Shown here: positions 25,878-34,393 of the stretch, piece after piece | Numbering within the stretch: the first letter of the stretch is position 1 | How the letters are laid out: every line of letters starts with the position of its first letter | Origin: Streptomyces sp. NBC_01288 | GTDB taxonomy: Bacteria > Actinomycetota > Actinomycetes > Streptomycetales > Streptomycetaceae | DNA: 64,000 nt | Assembly (NCBI RefSeq): GCF_035982055.1 | Contig: NZ_CP108427.1 | Coordinates: forward strand, 2,418,001 to 2,482,000 | Direction: 5' to 3' | Notes under the pieces: model-generated | Told to the model about the DNA's origin: nothing | Database searches by the model: none | Seen by the model: only the letters and a program-made list of their open reading frames with translations | Made by a program: the position numbers and the translations under genes

Positions 25878-25930
25878 GGCCCCGAACCTCAAATGTTGCT
25901 CTGAAAGTGACGCGGCCGAGGTTCGGGGCC
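25878..25930. terminator. Long inverted repeat between DUF4142 and MNIO genes
   Basis: ggccccgaacctc (25878-25890) and gaggttcggggcc (25918-25930), perfect 13-bp arms around a 27-base loop. It could end the upstream transcript or fold as a regulatory element in the leader of the MNIO gene; no U-tract follows. Confidence 0.5.
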
Positions 25931-26010
25931 TTGCCCATGGGCGATACCCCCGTCACGCCGAACAGCGGACCTGTGGAGTTCATGGCCTGCACGGAGAACG
26001 GGGACGGACG

Positions 26011-27375
26011 ATGGAGCGACTGGGAACGGGCATCGGCTGGCGGCCGGAGATCGCCGACGCAGTGGAGCGCATGCCGGGCATCGACTGGGTCGAGGCCGTG
26101 GCCGAGAACGTCTGCCCCGGCCACCTCCCCGAATCCCTCCTACGGCTGCGCGAGCGCGGCGTGACCGTGATCCCGCACGGCGTCTCCCTCGGCCTCGGCG
26201 GCGCCGACCGTCCCGACGAGTGCAGGCTGACGGCACTCGCCGAGCGGGCCGAGGCGCTGGGCGCACCGCTGGTCACGGAGCACATCGCGTTCGTCCGCGC
26301 GGGCGGCCCCCTGACCGCCTCCCCGCTCCTGGAAGCCGGCCACCTGCTGCCCGTCCCGCGCACCCGGGACGCCCTCGACGTGCTCTGCGAGAACATCCGC
26401 ATCGCCCAGGCCGCACTGCCAGTACCCCTCGCCGTCGAGAACATCGCCGCGCTGCTCGCCTGGCCGGGCGATGAGATGACCGAGGGCCAGTTCCTCTACG
26501 AACTGGCCGACCGCACCGGCGTACGGCTGCTCATCGACGTCGCCAACCTGCACACCAACCACGTCAACCGCGGCGAGGACCCGGCAAAGGCCCTCGCCGA
26601 ACTCCCCGTCGAGGCCATCGCGTACGTCCACGTCGCGGGCGGCGTCGAACGCGACGGCGTCTGGCACGACACCCACGCCCACCCGGTCCCCGCACCGGTC
26701 CTCGCCATCCTGACCGACCTGGCGTCCCGCGTCTCCCCGCCCGGGGTGCTGCTGGAGCGGGACGACAACTTCCCCGAACCGGCTGTGCTGGAGCGGGAGT
26801 TGGAGGCCATTCAGGGGGCGCTGACCAAGGGGTGGGCACGGTCGGCCGCGAGCAGGGTGCCCGCCCGGGAAGCGAAGGCGGTACCCGCGCTTCAGACCAC
26901 CACCACCGCCGCCGCTCCGTTCGCCCCTCCCGCTCCCCCGGCCGCACCACAGTCCTCCGGCTGTGCCCGCCAACGCCTCGCCCTCGCCCAGACCGCCCTC
27001 CTCTCCGCCCTGGTCGCCGGCACTCCCGTCCCCGACGGGTTCGACCGGGTACGGCTCGGTGTGCAGGCACGGGCGCTCGGGGTGAAGCGGGCGGATGTCG
27101 TGGCGAAGGTGGCTCCCGAACTGCCGTTGATCCTCGGGGACTTGTACCGGGCGGCCTTCCTCGCGTACGCGCACTCGCACCCGATGACCGGCGGTTACCG
27201 GCGTGACGCGCTGGACTTCGCCGGGCAGTTGCTGCTGGCGGGCGGGCCCGAGGACGCGGAGGTGCGGCGGGAGTTGCGGGAGTGGTGGCTGGAGCGGTCG
27301 GGGCCGGCCCCGCGTTCGACGCGGCCCACGGTCCGGCTCGCCCGTGCCACCCGGCGGGTGCTGCTGCGCCGTTGA
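26011..27375 (+). CDS. MNIO (DUF692) family enzyme with SCO6045-type C-terminal domain
   Basis: A 454-residue protein. Residues 1-275 are a DUF692 TIM barrel with all the usual metal-ligand positions: H56, E90-H91, E143 (V-E-N), D176-x-x-N179 (D-V-A-N-L-H), H207 (Y-V-H), D220-x-H222 and E249. This family (MbnB, BufB, TglH) uses two or three irons to modify cysteine-containing peptides. Residues about 340-440 form a helical domain with [10 protein letters not shown] and [14 protein letters not shown], joined by a Pro/Ala linker, a place often held by a separate partner protein. No Cys-rich precursor is evident nearby. ATG after GGGGAC. Confidence 0.88.
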   Translation: MERLGTGIGWRPEIADAVERMPGIDWVEAVAENVCPGHLPESLLRLRERGVTVIPHGVSLGLGGADRPDECRLTALAERAEALGAPLVTEHIAFVRAGGPLTASPLLEAGHLLPVPRTRDALDVLCENIRIAQAALPVPLAVENIAALLAWPGDEMTEGQFLYELADRTGVRLLIDVANLHTNHVNRGEDPAKALAELPVEAIAYVHVAGGVERDGVWHDTHAHPVPAPVLAILTDLASRVSPPGVLLERDDNFPEPAVLERELEAIQGALTKGWARSAASRVPAREAKAVPALQTTTTAAAPFAPPAPPAAPQSSGCARQRLALAQTALLSALVAGTPVPDGFDRVRLGVQARALGVKRADVVAKVAPELPLILGDLYRAAFLAYAHSHPMTGGYRRDALDFAGQLLLAGGPEDAEVRRELREWWLERSGPAPRSTRPTVRLARATRRVLLRR

Positions 27376-27511
27376 GGGGTCGGGGCGGGACTGACGTGGG
27401 GCTTTGGTGGGGCCTTGGAAGCTGACAGTGACCCCACAGTAATATTGCGGTTCCGCACGAGAAGCGCACGAAAAGCACACTCCCGTGCGGTGCCGTGACA
27501 GGAGGCACCCC

Positions 27512-28282
27512 ATGCGACCGCGCCCCCCCGTGAAGGGCCGAGGCATATTCAGTGGCACCGGCGTCATCGTCATGGGCCTGACCGCGACGCTGGCCGCGCT
27601 GGTCTTCCCCGTCTGGTCCTACGCCGACCGGTCCGGGACGACCGGCGCCAATGTGCTCAGCGCCCAGACGGTGACCACGCAGTACGGGCCGTTGTCCGCC
27701 CTGGACCGGGACTTCGTCACGAAGGTCCGGCTGGCCGGGCTGTGGGAGCTGCCGGCCGGCCGGCAGGCCGAGGAGAAGGGCACGACCGCGGCCGTACGGA
27801 CGGCGGGGCAGCACCTCATCGACGGGCACACGTTCCTGGACGAGCGGGTGCGTGACGTGGCCGCCCGGCTCGGGCTGCCGCTGCCGAACCAGCCCAACGT
27901 GCAGCAACAACAGTGGCTCGCCACCCTCAACGCGGCGCAGGGCGTGGACTTCGACCGCAAGTTCGCCAACATCCTGCGCCTGGCGCACGGCAGGGTGTTC
28001 ACGGTGGTCGCACAGGTCCGTGCCACCACCCAGAACTCCCTGGTCCGGGCGCTCGCCGACGACGCCAACACGACCGTCCTGGACCACATCAAGGTCCTGG
28101 AGGCCACCGGGTACGTCGACTTCGCGACGCTGGCCCGGGACATGGCGGCGTCGAGTTTACCCGTACCCAGCGTCTCCGCAGCGGCCGACCCCGGCCAGGT
28201 GGTCCCGCTGGCCCCGTCGGTCTCCCCGACCTACACGCTCCCGCCGGCCGCCTCCGCCCCACCGCCGTCGGGCCGGCCGTAG
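27512..28282 (+). CDS. DUF4142 exported protein 2
   Basis: A 256-residue paralogue of the protein at 25051: same hydrophobic N-terminal segment ending in L-V-F-P-V-W-S-Y-A-D-R, the Y-G-P-L-x-A-x-D-R-D motif, V-R-L-A-G-L-W-E-L-P-A-G and paired helices with D-H-I-K-V-L-E. The C-terminus is Pro/Ser-rich and probably extracellular. The ATG at 27512 follows GGAGG at six bases. It contains no cysteine, so it is not an obvious MNIO substrate. Function unknown; gene order suggests it works with the MNIO enzyme. Confidence 0.82.
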   Translation: MRPRPPVKGRGIFSGTGVIVMGLTATLAALVFPVWSYADRSGTTGANVLSAQTVTTQYGPLSALDRDFVTKVRLAGLWELPAGRQAEEKGTTAAVRTAGQHLIDGHTFLDERVRDVAARLGLPLPNQPNVQQQQWLATLNAAQGVDFDRKFANILRLAHGRVFTVVAQVRATTQNSLVRALADDANTTVLDHIKVLEATGYVDFATLARDMAASSLPVPSVSAAADPGQVVPLAPSVSPTYTLPPAASAPPPSGRP

Positions 28283-28410
28283 AACCGTCCCGGACGTGGG
28301 TCGTCCGTGGTTCGTTTCCGGACATTCGGAACGTCACATACCGACAACGCTCCGTCCGGATTGTGAACAAGGCATGGCGTCGCACTGGGCCTTTGGCATA
28401 GAAACTTGGC

Positions 28411-29187
28411 ATGTTCTGGGTCCTCCTCCTGCTCCTGGCCTGGGCCGTCGCCGGCACGGCGTGCACGCGGCTGTGCCTGGCCGCCGTCAGAGCGGCGGCC
28501 GTCGACACGGACGACACGGGCACGGGACACGATCTGACGCTCTACGAGGCGGCGTTCCTCTCCGGCGGTCCCGCGCGGGTCGCCGATCTGACGCTGGTCT
28601 CCATGGCGCGGCAGCACCGGCTGCTGCTCGCGCACACCGGCTGGGCGACCGTCGTCGACCCGCGCGGCCGGGACGCCATCGAGCGGTCGGTGATAGGCGC
28701 GATCGGGCCCGAGGGGCAGTCCAGGATCGGCCCGGTGCGGGCCACCGCGGCGGCCACGGACGCGGTGCATGAGGTCGCGGTCCGGCTCGTCGACGCGGGC
28801 CTGGCCGTACCGGACGGCAGCACGACGACCGTCGCGTCCGGGGTACGGCAGGTGCGGGCGGCCGCGCTCGTCGTGCTCGTGCTGGGCGCGACCGCGCTGC
28901 TGACGCCGGGGGCCGAGATGCCGCGGGGGCTGGTCGCGCTCTGGTTCGGGCTGCCGCTGGCCCTCACACTGAGCTGTCTGGCCATCGCGCGGGTCGAGGT
29001 GCACCCGTACTCGCGCTGGGCCTCCCCGGCCGGTCAGCGGCTGCTGGGCACGCTGGCCCGGCACGCGGGCAGCGGGGACGACCGTACGTATCTGACGTCC
29101 GTCGCCGTACGCGGCATCCGCGCGGTCGGCGAACCGGATCTGCGGGCGGCCTTCGCGCACCGCGAGCAGTACGAATGGCGCCGCTGA
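28411..29187 (+). CDS. TIGR04222-type membrane protein
   Basis: A 258-residue protein with an N-terminal hydrophobic segment (about 2-22), a soluble middle of about 120 residues with L-Y-E-A-A-F-L-S-G-G-P-A-R-V-A-D-L-T-L, and two later hydrophobic segments. That motif is typical of the TIGR04222 domain, often found next to DUF692 genes in actinobacteria. From memory, many homologues end in a Gly/Cys-rich tail; this one ends in R-E-Q-Y-E-W-R-R without it. There is no Shine-Dalgarno before the ATG at 28411, but TAGAAA nine bases upstream could be a -10 for a leaderless message, and ttggcat is directly repeated at 28393 and 28406. Confidence 0.75.
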   Translation: MFWVLLLLLAWAVAGTACTRLCLAAVRAAAVDTDDTGTGHDLTLYEAAFLSGGPARVADLTLVSMARQHRLLLAHTGWATVVDPRGRDAIERSVIGAIGPEGQSRIGPVRATAAATDAVHEVAVRLVDAGLAVPDGSTTTVASGVRQVRAAALVVLVLGATALLTPGAEMPRGLVALWFGLPLALTLSCLAIARVEVHPYSRWASPAGQRLLGTLARHAGSGDDRTYLTSVAVRGIRAVGEPDLRAAFAHREQYEWRR

Positions 29188-29200
29188 CCACAGCGTGAAG

Positions 29201-29217
29201 GCGCTCCCCGGGGGCGC
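29201..29217 (+). terminator. GC-rich hairpin after the TIGR04222 gene
   Basis: gcgctccccgggggcgc, an almost perfect palindrome 14 bases after the stop codon, without a U-tract. A possible transcription end for the MNIO group. Confidence 0.4.
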
Positions 29218-29321
29218 ACAGGGGTCATTGGGGCCGACACCGCCCGATGGTGCTTGCCTTCGCCGACAGCCGAACGAAACTTCCCTTTTGTTGCTGCCGT
29301 GCTCCGAAGGGATACCCCACC

Positions 29322-30923
29322 ATGCGAGCCGCCGCCCTGTACTCGGCCGCCGGGTCCTTGCTCCTCACCACCCTCGCCGCCGCCCCGGCCACCGGTACCC
29401 CCGGCGTTCCCGGCGTCCGGGCCGCCGAACTCACCGGCACCGCGCTGGCCGCCGCGCACGCCCGGGCGGCGGGCATCGCCTTCGGGAAGTGCCCCGACGC
29501 GCAGGACCTGCCCGGCGTCATGGAGTGCGGCACGGTCTCCGTCCCGCTCGACTACGCGCACCCCGACGGCAAACAGATCAAGCTGACCGTCAGCCGCGCC
29601 CGGGCCACCCACAAGGACCCGCACAACAGCAAGCGCAGAGTGCCCGGCCAGGGCTCCCTGGTCTACAACCCCGGCGGCCCCGGCGCCTCCGGCCTCTACT
29701 TCCCGCTGATCGGCATGCTCCCCGAGTGGAAGCGCATCGCGTCGGCCTACGACCTCGTCGGCTACGCCCCGCGCGGTGTCGACAAGTCGGCGCCGCTGTC
29801 CTGCGAGGACCCCAAGCACTTCTTCAAGGCGCCCTCGCAGTCGCCGACGTACCCCTCGGAGTCGTACAAGAAGGAGCGCATCGCGGAGGCCAAGAGCTAC
29901 GCGCGCGGCTGCGCCAAACGCTCCGGCAGCAAGCTCCGCTTCTACAACTCCCTGAACAACGCCCGCGACCTGGACGTCCTGCGCGCCGCGCTCGGCGAGG
30001 ACAGACTGACGTTCATGGGCGCGTCCTACGGGACCTACTTCGGGGCGCTGTACGCGACGCTGTTCCCCTCGCACGTACGGCGGATGGTGTTCGACTCGGC
30101 GGTGAACCCGGACCCCGAGCAGATCTGGTACCGCAACAACCTCGACCAGTCGGCCGCGTTCGAGGGCCGCTGGACGGACTTCCGCGAGTGGATCGCCGAG
30201 CACGACGACGTCTACGGCCTCGGCGACACGGCGGAGAAGGTGCTCGGCAACTACCGCAAGGCCGAGGCACGGCTCGCCGAGAAGCCCGCGGGCGGCAAGG
30301 TGGGGCCGGCGCAGTTGCAGGGCGCGATCCTGTCCGCCGGGTACTACGACGACTACTGGCCGCACAGTGCCGCCGCGCTGTCGTCGTACCTGAAGGGCGA
30401 CCCGAAGCAGTTGATCCAGCAGGCCGGGCCGACGCCGGGGGCGGCCGTCGAGGCGGAGAACGGGAACGCGGTGTACACGGCCGTCGAGTGCAACGACGCG
30501 CCCTGGCCGACCGAGTGGAGTGTCTGGGACCGGGACAACACGCGGCTCGCGCGCGAGGCGCCGTTCGAGACGTGGGACAACGTGTGGATGAATCTGCCGT
30601 GCGCGTACTGGCCCGCGCCGCGTCAGCAGCCCCTTGATGTGCGGACCGGGCCTGGTGAGTTGCCGCCGGTGCTCATCCTTGCTGCCGAGCGGGATGCGGC
30701 TACGCCGTATGACGGGGCGCTTGAGTTGCAACGGCGGTTGTCCGACTCGGTGTTGGTGACCGAGCGGGATGCCGGGACTCATGGGATCGCGGGTGGGGCC
30801 AACAAGTGCGTCAACGGGTATGTGGACGCGTACCTGTTGGAGGGGCGGCTGCCTGAGCGGCGGGCGGCTTGCGCGCCGCACCAGGAACCGAAGCCGAGCG
30901 CTCCGGAGCGAGGGCGTCGCTGA
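29322..30923 (+). CDS. Secreted tripeptidyl-aminopeptidase-type alpha/beta hydrolase
   Basis: A 533-residue protein with a signal peptide (about 1-33) and an alpha/beta-hydrolase domain: oxyanion region Y-N-P-G-G-P-G-A-S-G, nucleophile elbow G-A-S-Y-G-T-Y (Ser near 229), acid in A-A-E-R-D-A-A-T-P, and base in D-A-G-T-H-G-I. This order is characteristic of the Streptomyces SlpD/SlpE and tripeptidyl aminopeptidase group, which trim peptides outside the cell. The ATG at 29322 follows GAAGGGAT. It is a monocistronic gene followed by a 640-base intergenic stretch. Confidence 0.9.
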   Translation: MRAAALYSAAGSLLLTTLAAAPATGTPGVPGVRAAELTGTALAAAHARAAGIAFGKCPDAQDLPGVMECGTVSVPLDYAHPDGKQIKLTVSRARATHKDPHNSKRRVPGQGSLVYNPGGPGASGLYFPLIGMLPEWKRIASAYDLVGYAPRGVDKSAPLSCEDPKHFFKAPSQSPTYPSESYKKERIAEAKSYARGCAKRSGSKLRFYNSLNNARDLDVLRAALGEDRLTFMGASYGTYFGALYATLFPSHVRRMVFDSAVNPDPEQIWYRNNLDQSAAFEGRWTDFREWIAEHDDVYGLGDTAEKVLGNYRKAEARLAEKPAGGKVGPAQLQGAILSAGYYDDYWPHSAAALSSYLKGDPKQLIQQAGPTPGAAVEAENGNAVYTAVECNDAPWPTEWSVWDRDNTRLAREAPFETWDNVWMNLPCAYWPAPRQQPLDVRTGPGELPPVLILAAERDAATPYDGALELQRRLSDSVLVTERDAGTHGIAGGANKCVNGYVDAYLLEGRLPERRAACAPHQEPKPSAPERGRR

Positions 30924-31563
30924 CTGCGGGCCGCCGGGGCACGGCGTCGGCGGAGGTGGCGTTGCCGACGTGGTGCAGGGCCTCGATCTTCCCCTGGTCC
31001 CAGACGAGTTGGGCGAGCAGAGCCCGGGAGAGGACCCTGCGCGGCGGTCACGCTGGTGTCGGCCCAGCCCGGGCTCCGGCCGGCCGAGGAACTCCCTCCA
31101 TGACCGCGGAAGCCCTACCTGCACGCCGCCAGCCCCGCCGAACAGCGAGATCCAGAAATGCATGAAAACGCATATCTGTCACTTTTCCACTTCACTCATC
31201 ATTGAAGGAAAGAAGCAATCAGACCCTTGACAGCCTTCTCGCGCAAATAAGATGATGTTGCCTACACAGAAGATTCCAAGAAACATCACACAGGGAATAC
31301 ACAGAATCAAGAGCGCGGCGCTTGCGTGAAATTGCATGTTGAGTGTGTAAAGAATTTCCAATCTGTCGGCAAATTCCCCCCTCGGCACGCCGACGCAGGC
31401 AAAACGGTCTACGACATCGCCTCTTCTGCCTTCCCCGTGTTCCATTCCGCCTCGCCCTGACGCTTTTCCTTTTCCCGGGGTCCCGTCCGCCTGCCCTCCT
31501 GCCGCCATCGTGCGGCCGGGCCGATCGCCGGGCCCGTCGCTCCCGTGCGAAAGAAGAGGCTCC
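30924..31563. other. Long intergenic interval with a low-GC segment
   Basis: Bases 30924-31160 hold only broken minus-strand frames with no start codon that I can support; they may be remnants. Bases 31160-31460 are clearly AT-richer than the rest of the window and contain the possible 52-aa peptide ORF on the minus strand. A purine-rich GAAAGAAGAGG precedes the next gene. Confidence 0.5.
31179..31337 (-). CDS. Possible 52-aa hydrophobic peptide
   Basis: A 53-codon ORF in the low-GC segment. Residues about 5-33 are strongly hydrophobic with four cysteines (L-I-L-C-I-P-C-V-M-F-L-G-I-F-C), followed by a charged tail with two more Cys. It could be a one-helix membrane peptide. Against it: no Shine-Dalgarno, codons unlike the genome's, and the low GC makes hydrophobic frames likely by chance. 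Reported as a weak candidate. Confidence 0.2.
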   Translation of the reverse strand: MQFHASAALLILCIPCVMFLGIFCVGNIILFAREGCQGSDCFFPSMMSEVEK

Positions 31564-33876
31564 ATGGACCAGAAAGTTCTCGAAGCGCAGCAATGGGTGA
31601 ACGCGACCTACGGCAGCCTGTCCGGTTATGTCGCCTGCCCAGAGGACGGCAACACCGGCTGGTCCACCATGTACTCGCTGACCATGGGGCTCCAGCACGA
31701 GCTGGGCATCACGACACCGTCCGCCAACTTCGGGCCGACCACCCTGGCCGATCTGGCCCTGCACGGCGACATCGGAACGTCCGAGACCAACAAGAACCTG
31801 GTCGACATCGTCCAGTACGGCCTGTTCTGCAAGGGCTACTGGGGCGGCGACGGAGACGGCGTGTACGGCACGCTCACTTCCGAGAGTGTCCAGGACCTCA
31901 AGTCGGACGCCGGCCTGGACGGGGACGGATCCATACAGCCGAAAGTGTTCAAGGCGCTCCTCACCATGGACGCCTACGTACTCCTCTCCGGCGGATCGAA
32001 CACCGTCCGGAGCATCCAACAGTGGCTGAACGGCAGGTACTTCGCGAACCGCGACAACTTCTACCTGATTCCTTGCGACGGGCACTTCTCAAGGGGTGTC
32101 CAGACCGCACTCATGCAGGCCATCCAGTACGAGCTGGGCGTCCCGACCGACTCCGCCACCGGCAACTTCGGCCCGAGCACTCAGGCCGGACTGGCCGCCA
32201 CACCCCTGTCGGACGGATCGACGGGGGTGTTCGTCCAGCTCTTCTCCGCGGCCATGGTGTGCAACGGCGCCAGCTCCGACTTCACCAGCTCCTTCGACTC
32301 CGACCTGGCGAAGGACGTCCGCGCCTTCCAGCAGTTCTCCGGTCTCGACCAGAGCGGGGGAGCCGACTACGAAACCTGGTGCCAGCTCCTCGTTTCCATG
32401 GGCGACGCCGACCGGCCGGGAACCGCCTGCGACTGCATCACCACGATCACCGACGATCGCGCCACGGCACTGAAGGCCGCCGGGTACACCATCGTCGGGC
32501 GTTATCTCGACGAGAGACCCTCGGACCATTACCTGAACAAAAGAATACAGCCCGGCGAACTGGACACCATATTCCGGAACGGAATGCGGGTGTTCCCGAT
32601 ATCGCAGTACAACGGCGGCTCCGCCGGCTATTTCACCTACCCACAGGGGTACACCGACGCGCTGGGGGCCCATACGGCGGCTGTCGGCTACGGATTCGAC
32701 CCCGGCACCGTCATCTATTTCTCCGTCGACTTCGACGCCACCGACGACGACATATCCAACCATGTCATCGACTACTTCCTCGGGGTCTCCAGCGGCCTGG
32801 CATCGCAGGGAAAGCGTTACATCTACGGGGTCTACGGCTCCCGCAATGTCTGCTCCCGGGTGACCGACGAGGCATACGCGGCGCACTCGTTCGTCTCTGG
32901 AATGTCCTGGGGATACTCCGGGAACCTGGGCTACCCGTTGCCGGCCAACTGGGCCTTCAACCAGATCCAGACGCTCTCCACCGGCTCAGGCACGGGGGCG
33001 ATCAGCATCGACAAGGACGTACACCGGACAGGCTCCGACAGTGGGGTCAACAAGGTCAACTCGCCCGACAGCCCGCTCGACTCCTATCTGCAGTACATCT
33101 CCGACCTCTACCAGACGGCCGTCGCCTGGGGCCAGGGAGATCCGAACATCCGGGTCCTGGAGTATCTGCGGTACCCGAACTACACGGGGGTGTTCAGCGG
33201 CTGGACGCAGATCCTTTCGGACCCCGACGACGGCTGGATCGCCTACGCCGACGCGAACGGCCCAGCGCGGGTGACCAGTTACACGGATCCGGTGGCGGGC
33301 ATCTCCATCAAGGTGCCCCACTTCGGGGCCACCGCGAACGGCGTCGCCGTGCGGGGTCAGGGCTCCGGCTCCAGCACCAATCTCGGCGACTTCGCCGGCT
33401 GGGGCGGTGACCTCAGCACCTTCTACGGGGAGTGGCGGAAGAACTCCGACACCACTGCGTCGGGCTACACCTACTGCATGGACCACCTGGCGAAGATCAA
33501 CGCGTCGTCGACCTTCATGATGGACGACCTGATCGAGGACGCGGACGGTTACCTCATCGGCATGCAGCTCAGCGACGGAAGCGGGACCACTGTCGTGGAC
33601 GCCGTCACGAATATGCTGCGGGGCGGGGGCGCTCTCAGCAGGTTCCGGCGCTTCTTCGACGCGCGCTACGGCGGCAACGGCAGCACCGTCTACGACACCG
33701 CGATGGACATGCTCACCAACCCCGGGGTCGTGGCCGACCTGCGGATCGCCGCCGTCATCAAGCTGGGTGGAGCACTCACTCTCCAGCCCGCCATGCTCCC
33801 CGACGACCTCCTCGACCCGTTCGTGCAGGGCTACGTGGACACCCTGGTCGCGATCGTGGGCCAGGAGAACGACTGA
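31564..33876 (+). CDS. Peptidoglycan-binding/DUF1906 glycoside-hydrolase-like protein without signal peptide
   Basis: A 770-residue protein. Residues 1-130 and 140-290 are two repeats of a peptidoglycan-binding-type helical domain (Q-x-W-L/V-N, then F-G-P-T/S-T and V-x-D-L/F-Q). Residues about 300-510 match DUF1906, a GH25-like barrel: I-V-G-R-Y-L-D-E-R, Y-F-S-V-D-F-D-A-T-D-D-D, Y-G-V-Y-G-S. The last 230 residues are unassigned. There is no signal peptide or Tat motif at the N-terminus (M-D-Q-K-V-L-E-A-Q-Q-W), so a wall-directed protein would need a non-classical route or lysis to act outside. Start supported by AAGAGG. It heads a three-gene unit. Confidence 0.8.
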   Translation: MDQKVLEAQQWVNATYGSLSGYVACPEDGNTGWSTMYSLTMGLQHELGITTPSANFGPTTLADLALHGDIGTSETNKNLVDIVQYGLFCKGYWGGDGDGVYGTLTSESVQDLKSDAGLDGDGSIQPKVFKALLTMDAYVLLSGGSNTVRSIQQWLNGRYFANRDNFYLIPCDGHFSRGVQTALMQAIQYELGVPTDSATGNFGPSTQAGLAATPLSDGSTGVFVQLFSAAMVCNGASSDFTSSFDSDLAKDVRAFQQFSGLDQSGGADYETWCQLLVSMGDADRPGTACDCITTITDDRATALKAAGYTIVGRYLDERPSDHYLNKRIQPGELDTIFRNGMRVFPISQYNGGSAGYFTYPQGYTDALGAHTAAVGYGFDPGTVIYFSVDFDATDDDISNHVIDYFLGVSSGLASQGKRYIYGVYGSRNVCSRVTDEAYAAHSFVSGMSWGYSGNLGYPLPANWAFNQIQTLSTGSGTGAISIDKDVHRTGSDSGVNKVNSPDSPLDSYLQYISDLYQTAVAWGQGDPNIRVLEYLRYPNYTGVFSGWTQILSDPDDGWIAYADANGPARVTSYTDPVAGISIKVPHFGATANGVAVRGQGSGSSTNLGDFAGWGGDLSTFYGEWRKNSDTTASGYTYCMDHLAKINASSTFMMDDLIEDADGYLIGMQLSDGSGTTVVDAVTNMLRGGGALSRFRRFFDARYGGNGSTVYDTAMDMLTNPGVVADLRIAAVIKLGGALTLQPAMLPDDLLDPFVQGYVDTLVAIVGQEND

Positions 33877-33924
33877 TCCGACCGGTCCGATCGCCGGACC
33901 GTACCCGCCGGAAAATGGAACGAC

Positions 33925-34374
33925 ATGACACAGACACCGCGCCACCCCGATGATCCCGTTCCCCTTCCGGCCCCTCCCGGGCCGGCCGGGAAAGGGGCCG
34001 CGGGCAGGGCCCGGCGTTGGCTCACCCGCGACCTCACCGCACTGTGGATCTGGACCTGTCTCCTGGGCATGTGCGGCAGTCTGGTCGCCGCCGTCCGTGC
34101 CGCGCTCGCGTTCAACGGCGTGCCCGATCCCGGTGACGAGTGCGGGGCTCTCGGCGCCGACACCGACTTCGTACGGGTCGCCATCCGCGTCTTCCCCCCG
34201 TCGGCCCGCTGTGTCTTCCGGCAGCACCCGTCCTTCGAACTCGTCCCCCCGTGGGTCTCCCCCGTGCTGATCGTCTGCCTGGCGGCAACGGTGCTGGGAG
34301 GAGTCGCCGCGATCTACAGCGCCCTGCGCACCTGGGCATCCGCCCGACGACAGACCACCCGCCCTCTGACCTGA
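33925..34374 (+). CDS. Two-TM membrane protein
   Basis: A 149-residue protein: Pro-rich cytoplasmic N-terminus (1-35), a first hydrophobic helix (about 38-62), an extracytoplasmic loop of about 45 residues with two cysteines (C73 and C96) that could pair, a second helix (about 108-132) and a basic tail. No family recognised. It lies 48 bases after the DUF1906 gene and 19 bases before the Tat-secreted protein. A membrane protein beside a wall-directed protein could be a partner, exporter accessory or protector; this is inference. Confidence 0.7.
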   Translation: MTQTPRHPDDPVPLPAPPGPAGKGAAGRARRWLTRDLTALWIWTCLLGMCGSLVAAVRAALAFNGVPDPGDECGALGADTDFVRVAIRVFPPSARCVFRQHPSFELVPPWVSPVLIVCLAATVLGGVAAIYSALRTWASARRQTTRPLT

Positions 34375-34393
34375 AAACGGAGAGTGCCCGACG

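Noticed and set aside
30926..31160. Minus-strand frame with LLAQLVWDQGKIEALHH-like sequence
   Set aside because: Looks protein-like for about 50 residues but has an in-frame stop just upstream and no start; not enough to call a pseudogene.
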